Shown here: positions 32,024 to 38,438 of the stretch, piece by piece
Layout: each line of letters opens with the position of its first letter
How positions within the stretch are numbered: the stretch's first letter is position 1
NCBI GenBank assembly: GCA_001687465.1
Contig: LVLI01000042.1
Location: forward strand, 1-38,438
Length of the DNA: 38,438 nt
DNA from: Halocafeteria seosinensis
Lineage: Eukaryota > Sar > Bigyra > Bicosoecida
Direction: 5' to 3'
Notes under the pieces: model-generated
What the model was told of the DNA's origin: nothing
What the model saw: only the letters and a program-made list of their open reading frames with translations
The model's database searches: none
Position numbers and translations under genes: made by a program

Positions 32024-33649
32024 CTAAAATGCGCCATCATCCATATCCATATCGTCCATGACTCCTGTAAATACATGAATAAGCTCTGGCGGAAAAGAAC
32101 GAAGGTCACTAGCGTTGTTCGCAGTCAACGATGGAGGAAGAGATGTGCTTTCTCGATCTTGGCAAGGGCAAGCAAATGCTTGTCGACATGTACTCAGAGG
32201 TTCTAAGCAATATCCAAAACATGACACTTGTATGGTCTCCTCTCCACTAGAAGAGGTAGAACGGGTCAGATCAGCAGTGTTAGCACTCTTTAGTGACACG
32301 CTTTCCGTCCAACACATATGACAGCAACATAGGGCTCCGAAACATCCGATAAAACCTAAGAGCCAGGACACACACCCTGATGCATCCCTCGTCTCATAAG
32401 TCACTGTGCATGGAGGGTAGTTAACGTGTTCTCTCGACTGAACTGCCTGTCGCATACGACGACTCGCCCGCACACCGAAGTGGTTCCCTGAAATATCAAG
32501 ATATCGTAATACAAACTGAGCACCAACTGCTGCAGCAAGCGACATTATACCGCTGGCACCGATACCACAAGCTGTCACTTCTAGATACATGATGCCAGTA
32601 TGGGCACGTAGAGTGTCCCCAAGAGCGGCAGCACCGACATCGCCAACGTCATTCCCATTCAGCCGCAGCACAACAAGTGTAGAATTACTTCTCAGAGTTT
32701 CAGCAAGGGCAGAAGCGCCTTCATTTGTAATGGAATTGCTGGATAGATCTACCATTTGTAAGGAATCATTCGCCTGCAGTGAACGCGCGAAAGCGTTAAC
32801 GCCCTGGTCGCCTATGCAGTTTGCAACCAGTGAAAGTCGTTGCAAAACCGGATTTTGTTTCAGTGCTTCGCTGAGTGAAGCAGCTCCCGACACACCGATT
32901 GAATTGAACGCAATCTCCAGTATCTCAATATTGCTTGACGCGAGTGCATTGAAAATGGCCTCTGCGCCCTCATCTTTGATCTTCTGTCCCTGGATGTCGA
33001 GCCGCTTGAGAGAGTTATTATTCTGCAACCCTCGGGCAAGAGCCTTAGCAGCACGAACACCTAGTACGTCACCTGAGTTACACGTGAGTGTAAGATCCTT
33101 TAATTTGCTTTCTTTTACACTAAGAAGTTCATAGAATGCTTCTTCGACGTGTTCATTGCCTTCATAAAACCTTCTCCAAGAATCGATCTTGACGCAGCGG
33201 ACCTGAGAATCCCGAATTCCTCGCAGCATAACCGCAGACGCAGATGCAGGTACATCGCATGACACCATCCGAACGCTGATGAGAGATTCAGACCACCGGA
33301 GAGCGTTTGCAATCTGCCTCGCACCTTGAACCACAGCGGTTTCATCTCCTGAAAAGGAGCCTTCAATTTCAATAGAGAGGAGCCGCTCGCTGAGGGCAAT
33401 GGCACCCGCCAGTGCCTGTCCGAAGTACTCCCATTGCGAAGCACGCAAGGCAAGTCTCCATCCATTCTTCAGCTTAAACAAGCCTTTCCCACGCAATACG
33501 CGCACCCACGTATCGCCCCCTGTAACCAGGCGTCTAACTATTTCAGCCACCCGGTATTGGGGCTCGGTGGAACAGTCTTCCATGGTGAGCGTGGAAACAC
33601 GTTCGGCCTCCCGTAAGGCCTCATCTTTATCGAATCTCCCACCAGACAT
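32024..33649 (-). CDS. RNI-type leucine-rich repeat protein with C-terminal membrane segment
   Basis: 541 aa, single open frame. About residues 90-400 hold LRRs of the ribonuclease-inhibitor (NLRC3/RNI) type with a 28-residue period, for example LKRLDIQGQKIKDEGAEAIF, LRLNGNDVGDVGAAAL and LRYLDISGNHFG. These form a protein-binding solenoid. There is no NACHT, NB-ARC or kinase domain. A hydrophobic Cys-rich segment (WLLGFIGCFGALCCCHMCW, about 420-438) follows, then a Ser/Cys-rich stretch and an acidic end (DDMDMDDGAF). The segment may be a membrane anchor or a palmitoylated region. The ATG at 33649 was chosen; the frame goes six codons further upstream with only a GTG. Binding partner unknown. 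Confidence 0.75.
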   Translation of the reverse strand: MSGGRFDKDEALREAERVSTLTMEDCSTEPQYRVAEIVRRLVTGGDTWVRVLRGKGLFKLKNGWRLALRASQWEYFGQALAGAIALSERLLSIEIEGSFSGDETAVVQGARQIANALRWSESLISVRMVSCDVPASASAVMLRGIRDSQVRCVKIDSWRRFYEGNEHVEEAFYELLSVKESKLKDLTLTCNSGDVLGVRAAKALARGLQNNNSLKRLDIQGQKIKDEGAEAIFNALASSNIEILEIAFNSIGVSGAASLSEALKQNPVLQRLSLVANCIGDQGVNAFARSLQANDSLQMVDLSSNSITNEGASALAETLRSNSTLVVLRLNGNDVGDVGAAALGDTLRAHTGIMYLEVTACGIGASGIMSLAAAVGAQFVLRYLDISGNHFGVRASRRMRQAVQSREHVNYPPCTVTYETRDASGCVSWLLGFIGCFGALCCCHMCWTESVSLKSANTADLTRSTSSSGEETIQVSCFGYCLEPLSTCRQAFACPCQDRESTSLPPSLTANNASDLRSFPPELIHVFTGVMDDMDMDDGAF

Positions 33650-35309
33650 GCTCTCATGGGGAAGCACGCAATTGTCTCAAAGCGAGGTACACGGGCCTAC
33701 AACAAACGGTAGAACAAGAAGAGTGCCACGTAGAGTGGACGTCGGTGGCTTTGCGAGACGACCGGTCAGTGACTGGGGGCCCCAGAGGCTGGGCCCCAGA
33801 CACATTCACATTTCCAGTAGCCCTTGCAAACCTGCTTGGGAGCGTATAATGACCTATTCATAGGTTTAGTCAATAAGACAAAATCGGTGTACAAACGGTT
33901 CAGGATTGTTGGGTGTGTGTTCACCGTCCGCGCAATGTGAGTCGGAAGAGTGTCTCGTATCCCTTTCACTGCTTTGGATGGTACCAACTTTGGCGCTTCC
34001 TCTGGAACTGCAGCTGCCACTATGGCGCTATTGTCAAATGAGTTGGTGTGTTTAAACGTGCTGCAGCTAACTTCTGCTGGGACCGCCTGGAGTCCGAAAG
34101 CCAGGCCTGCCAACTACCGCGGTGTGACGCCAACTACCTGGTGTGGTTGTACCATTGAGAGATGAATTGCTCGATGGTGTGAACTCTCCTGGATTTGTTG
34201 GGACTTAGGAGAAGTTCTAGTTCGAAGATGCGACGATCGTTCATATAACTAGGCACTTCCACTACATATTCCAACGGAACTCGGCAGAATTTCGCGCAAA
34301 GACTAACATTGAAGAATCATATCCATAAATTGGACATTGAGACGTCAACTTCGATTTGGTCTTTGACTCTCTAATTCTCTGGACTTTGCAAGGTAGGGGA
34401 GAAACGTAAATAGGACGTTTCAGTTTTCGGCGCACTGTTGTGACTACCGGTAGATTGCATCTTTGGTGTACACTGCTCAATGCTACGCGCGTTGATGAGA
34501 CGAGCAAGACGGGGGTACTGACGTCTTCCAGCAGCAGCGCGAAAAGAAACTGAGAATATGTTAATTAGCCGGTTGAAGACGATTTCCGGAATCTGTCCGT
34601 ATCTTCATGATATATGCATACAGTATACACGAACCATATTTCCCATGTTGAATTAGTCATCTCTATATTCTAAGAGGCACGGGCAACGCGTAGACTGTCG
34701 CCGCCAATAAAGAAGAAAGTCATCAATGAGTGTAAACCCAAGGGTATATTCGTCGTTTCACAATTCTCGTAAACGATTCGATAAAACAAAATGAAAATTA
34801 ATACCAATAGCACCGTGATGACGGTTAAGTGCGGTAGCTGAAATGAAACACCACACAAGATTCCAGGAAGTCAATGCTAAATACGCCGACAGCAATTCGT
34901 TTATTGACCAAGAGACTCACAGAAAGAGAAATACAGTACGGCCCCGGTCCCTAAACTCGTTCCCATCCCACAAAGACCGTAGATGTGATTCCCGTGAGTA
35001 AGGTTAGCATTCCTCGAATGAATCGTGCTACGCGGAGAAAAACGGGCGAATCACAGTCGTCATTCAGGCCGTTATCGTGTGCAATAGACAGTGTTAAGTT
35101 CGCCATAACCAATGCAAAACGTGCCCGTGTATGATGGCGTCCCGGGGATGGTAAGTGGTGTGCTGCTCTATGCCCCCATGTACATGGCGGAGCCCCACAG
35201 ACAGACCAGAACCAACACGTTGCGCAAATTTCGAAGAGCACTCCAGCCATGCCCGAAGTATAATAGAGGACACTAGCTTGTATAGCATATACCACGGTAG
35301 CAGTTGACA
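33650..35309. other. Interval without a confident gene
   Basis: About 1.66 kb. Two short minus-strand frames contain hydrophobic segments. One runs 35310-34951 and overlaps the upstream stop codon as TGATG. The other, 34858-34670, has a good acceptor-like TTTCATTTCAG inside it near 34820. They are in different frames and I found no splice path joining them, so neither is called. Confidence 0.4.
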
Positions 35310-36509
35310 TCACTCAAACTGCGGTGTGGCTACACCGCACCACAGAGGAGAGGTCTCATCCATGTGCGTGAGAGCCTCAATTGTACTATTTGCATGAAGC
35401 CGCTGCTTCGCTTCCATCATACCTGGAAGCGCGGTTCCAATATCCAACGGAAGTAGAGGGAAATACCCATTCTCGGTTTTCGTCCCAAACATCTTTACGG
35501 CAGTTTCCAGCGTTTCTTCATGGAATTTCAACGAAGCAACGAACCGGTAAGTTGACTTCAAGGGATCTTCTTCACCCAGTTCCTTCCGCAAATCTTCGAA
35601 CCTCTGCCTAGCCGCAGACTTCTTTCCCTTCACCACTAGGCCATTAATGGCATCTTTCCTCTGAGCGTTTGTGAGATATTGCAGACTGGGATCTGTGGTC
35701 ATCGAAGCTGCTTCCATAGAGCCACTAAGTCGAAGTGTATGCTGGACTCCTATAGCGCACGGATCATGGGATTTGCTTCCAAACCCCAACAAGTCAAAGC
35801 CTGCCACCTTCGACAAAAACACGAGAAGACGTCCACGGTGAAATTTGACCTCACTAGTAGGTGATGATCGCAGTGATTGTATCAAATGATTCAGCTCGCC
35901 GTAAACAGATGAACCACCATGCGTCGCGTTCCTGCAGTGCGTGAATGGTGCGATCACATCATCTAATTCCTTCTGTATCATCTTGCATTTTTCCCTAAAC
36001 GCAGGGTCTCCGTGTGACTGTGCCCAACTTTCGATGTACCATAGCATTGGCTTGAACAACTTCCACACCGTCTTCTGGTCATCACTGCCTGCTCTCAGGG
36101 AACGACGCAGTACCCAGTGGGCAAAAACACCTTCAGCCTCTTCACCCAGCCCGTCGGCCTGGATATAAAAATTGTTCTGAATAACATCCAAAGAAATTTT
36201 AAATGTCTCTGCTTCCATAGCTTCATTTTTCATCAAACGGTTGCCATACTCCATAATAATATCCCTTACTATAGGTTCGTCTTCCGTCAGTGCCACCTCA
36301 TTGCGTTTATCGATACGTGCAACGCTGGTACCGACAATCCAGTCAAGCGCTTTCCTACCCAGTGGAACATCAGGAACGTCAAGTGAAATCGCCAAATAAA
36401 GTACAAGTACGCCCTTCCAACAACGCGTCCCTGACCGGAAAGCACGCTCAACAAGATCCTTGAGCGTTGTTCGGACTGCACTGGCAGACTCACGTGCGGA
36501 ATCTAACAA
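35310..36509 (-). CDS. Unrecognised protein, 5' end unresolved
   Basis: An open frame of about 400 codons with ordinary amino-acid composition and no family I recognise. It is mostly helical-looking (DIIMEYGNRLMKNEAMEAET; FREKCKMIQKELDDVIAPF), with no clear signal peptide or membrane segment. The frame has no ATG before about residue 85. It stays open upstream past 36509 to a stop near 36570, with plausible coding sequence (AYPNASAKEVLLDSARES). A CAG at 36552-36554 could be the acceptor of an upstream intron. I therefore treat it as the 3' part of a spliced gene whose first exon was not found. The stop overlaps a following ATG as TGATG, probably by chance. Confidence 0.55.
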   Translation of the reverse strand: MLDSARESASAVRTTLKDLVERAFRSGTRCWKGVLVLYLAISLDVPDVPLGRKALDWIVGTSVARIDKRNEVALTEDEPIVRDIIMEYGNRLMKNEAMEAETFKISLDVIQNNFYIQADGLGEEAEGVFAHWVLRRSLRAGSDDQKTVWKLFKPMLWYIESWAQSHGDPAFREKCKMIQKELDDVIAPFTHCRNATHGGSSVYGELNHLIQSLRSSPTSEVKFHRGRLLVFLSKVAGFDLLGFGSKSHDPCAIGVQHTLRLSGSMEAASMTTDPSLQYLTNAQRKDAINGLVVKGKKSAARQRFEDLRKELGEEDPLKSTYRFVASLKFHEETLETAVKMFGTKTENGYFPLLPLDIGTALPGMMEAKQRLHANSTIEALTHMDETSPLWCGVATPQFE

Positions 36510-36565
36510 AACTTCCTTCGCCGAAGCATTAGGATAAGCGCGTATGCACTGACGTAAGGCCGATG

Positions 36566-36648
36566 CTTACGGTTCAACAAAAACGAAAACGAAACTGGAT
36601 TTTTTTTTGTTTTTTGTTGAAACAGGCTTCACTACGTCTTACGGTTCA
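36566..36648. repeat. Small direct and inverted repeats
   Basis: CTTACGGTTCA occurs at 36566-36576 and 36638-36648. Between them TTCAACAAAAA (36573-36583) and TTTTTGTTGAA (36611-36621) are perfect inverted copies. The stretch is A/T-run rich and lies just upstream of the unrecognised gene, possibly inside its missing intron. Confidence 0.6.
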
Positions 36649-36806
36649 GCAACTTTTCAAATTAGTTGAAGTAGTTCCGTTTGGAATTCCAATTGGAGTA
36701 TACCGTATACGGCATCTTTGTCGACATAGAGCACTGTACAACCATACAGTCAAAGGAGCGCTGCTCAACAACATAATATCACGAGGGTATAATGCACTGA
36801 GAGAAT

Positions 36807-37016
36807 ATGGGGAACACTAGTAGCCGTTTGCCTTCGAGCAGAAGTGACGAAAGGCCGACTTCCATCTGTCAGTGTGACAACAAACGTATAAATGGGGAAA
36901 AAAGCTTGTTCAGCATTCGATATTTGTTTCCAAAAGAAGCAGGTCGCCATCTCGATAACTATCCGCAGATTGCAGTAGTTGATTTGCGACGACAGCGCCA
37001 TCAATTTTGCCCTTAA
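36807..37016 (+). other. Small frame with an N-myristoylation-like start
   Basis: A 69-codon frame beginning MGNTSSRLPSS, which fits the MGxxxS rule for N-myristoylation. No homology is recognised and the size is small. It may be a chance frame or the first exon of a gene; there is no downstream exon I can link. Confidence 0.2.
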
Positions 37017-37804
37017 CATTCCTCACAATCATGGCAGCCAAAACCACCTCACTCATTACCAAACCATACTACTTTGTTTGGCCATTCGTCAATTTATCTA
37101 CATTACACTCGTTTATTGTGAGAGCCGACAGTGTCCTGCTTGTTTTCAACAGCGTGTGACACGAGGTCCTCCGTTGGGTAGCACCGTACATATAGTGTCC
37201 CACTGACTTTCGCTATCTTTGAAGGTAGCTGCAGCACGACGCACACATTCACCAGATCTGAGAGCTTATCTTGAGTCTTTACTGACGCAATTCAATACAC
37301 TTGGCTTTCAACCTGATGCTGTTGGAGACGACGATGTGGAGCACGGAGACTTCTTCTCACGGTCCAGATCCTCTCCTGCACGAAACTCATCGCCAGCAAC
37401 TTTCGATTCAGAAATCTCTGGATAGCCTGATGAGAGAGATGATCCAAGAAACTGGGAAACAGTCGTAGTATCCTGACCCTCCTTTTGGCGTTCAGAGTTT
37501 GACGAAGCTGATCCAGCGTTTCTTCAGCATCGGAAACAGCCTTTCATGTACGATGATTTTCATCATTTGCACCGAATTGCTCCGCCATCTTGAAGAGATG
37601 GTCGACTTGACTCTGCTGCGCGTCGATCTGAGTTTGCAGAATGAGCATATCTTGCTGTTCCTGACGGGCTCGACTTCGGCTCTTCGCTGTGCCAGGTCGG
37701 CTGCGCAAAAGCGAGCTTGAACGGAGCCTCCAAGTTGGAACTCTGGTGCTTCGTGCCCATGGTTTTCCTTTTTACGCAAAGCTGCGTCGCTTGTTCGGGA
37801 TTGC

Positions 37805-37843
37805 GTCTTCCGGTAGGAGCAACACTAATACCCACTCCCTGTG
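37805..37843 (+). repeat. Dispersed repeat, copy 3
   Basis: The 21-base core (37805-37825) differs by one base from copies 1 and 2. Similarity to copy 1 extends to the ACTCCCT block with a short gap. Confidence 0.75.
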
Positions 37844-38438
37844 AGGACTGTAGCGACCGAGCGAGAATAATCGGCAGGACACTGGACCCCACAATTTAAA
37901 CGATAAGCAACCATTGGAACTCCAATTGCCTGGACATGATTCCTGAGTACTAGTATTGCCCACATCAGCACGCATTTTCTTCAAAATGTAGTCATCGAAG
38001 TCCTCTATTGGGCAAGGTCCTATCCGCGTTTAAGAAAGCTGATGCATGCGCAAGTGCTTTCTTGCAACCGAGGGCATCCGTTGCCTTTGTATGTAGATTT
38101 CGTCCATCAATTCTCGCTATACCATTGACAGTAGGTCGGAGCAAAGTACAAGTCTGGTGAGAGCGCTCTTCCTACGATGACCAGAACGTGGGCGTGTTAG
38201 GCTTGTCTTTTAGGACGGCAGTTCGTCCATTGTTACCACCTTCGTTCCCAGATTGGTTGTTAGTGATGCTCTCAAAATCGCACAATCCTTTCGATACACA
38301 TGCACGGACACAGATGTGACGGATATGTCCCAACAAAGTGCTAAGCAAGAGCCAAGAGCCAGGAGCCGCTGTTCGCTGCAGCTCTTTGTGGAGCAAGGCG
38401 TTAATGTACTCTTTGTATAGTTGCACTTTATTGGTGTG

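Larger units (their letters stand above)
36510..38438. other. Right flank: repeats and decayed coding traces
   Basis: No intact gene. On the minus strand near 37700-37560 a broken frame encodes a coiled-coil-like run (QEQQDMLILQTQIDAQQSQV), ended by stops and frame changes; it could be a dead retroelement gag or host gene. A frame at 38426-38172 (minus) is open to the window edge and may be the end of a gene lying outside. Neither is identified. Confidence 0.4.

Noticed and set aside
35308-35312. TGATG stop/start overlap as a translationally coupled pair
   Set aside because: Such coupling is typical of bacteria. The second frame has no recognisable protein, so chance is more likely here.
34670-35313. 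Two minus-strand hydrophobic frames as one spliced membrane protein
   Set aside because: They are in different frames. Every donor/acceptor pair I tried gave stops, so no supported gene model results.
1-38438. tRNA, rRNA or CRISPR features
   Set aside because: No T-loop-like GGTTCGANTCC context in a cloverleaf setting, no rRNA-like conserved block and no regular spacer array was seen by eye.

Overview
The window is nuclear DNA from an intron-poor eukaryote. It carries nuclear genes for mitochondrial proteins (uL23m and complex I NDUFB10), a class IV-type histone deacetylase and a FAM20-like secretory kinase. Five short GT-AG introns (59-173 nt) can be placed. Gene-poor stretches hold dispersed repeats and retroelement-like debris. 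An alga or other protist fits, and a florideophyte-type red alga is my weak preference; the sequence alone does not settle the lineage.

Layout. Positions 1-876 hold repeat debris. At 877-5651 is an ordinary gene cluster: HDAC (+), FAM20-like kinase (-), uL23m (-) and NDUFB10 (+). The last two sit head to head over 248 nt. At 6096-8279 lies a membrane-anchored GLUG-repeat protein with a Ser/Thr/Pro-rich tail (-). From 8280 to 9515 no gene is evident.

The main feature is 9516-30228. Two giant paralogous genes point away from each other, with starts at about 20384 (-) and 21489 (+). Each has a signal peptide, a first intron at the same codon, a Cys-rich repeat region, cadherin-like repeats and a long row of IPT/TIG domains. 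The + copy is intact (2885 aa). The - copy has at least two frameshifts and a third region with an in-frame stop plus a frame change, so it looks like a young pseudogene, although one of these lesions could be a short intron. A third, partial copy of the + gene (9652-11027, about 93% identical where I counted) sits between two halves of a repeat. Those halves lie fused, in inverted orientation, at the left edge of the window (1-71). This arrangement suggests gene-fragment capture by a mobile or circular element.

Right of the giant genes, 30229-32023 has no convincing gene but two notable palindromes. An RNI-type LRR protein with a membrane segment follows (32024-33649, -), then an unrecognised gene with an unresolved 5' end (35310-36509, -). 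The last 1.9 kb holds repeats and decayed ORFs.

Several genes here would act at the cell surface or in the secretory pathway: the FAM20-like kinase, the GLUG protein, the giant adhesin-like proteins and possibly the LRR protein. A functional link between them is inference only.
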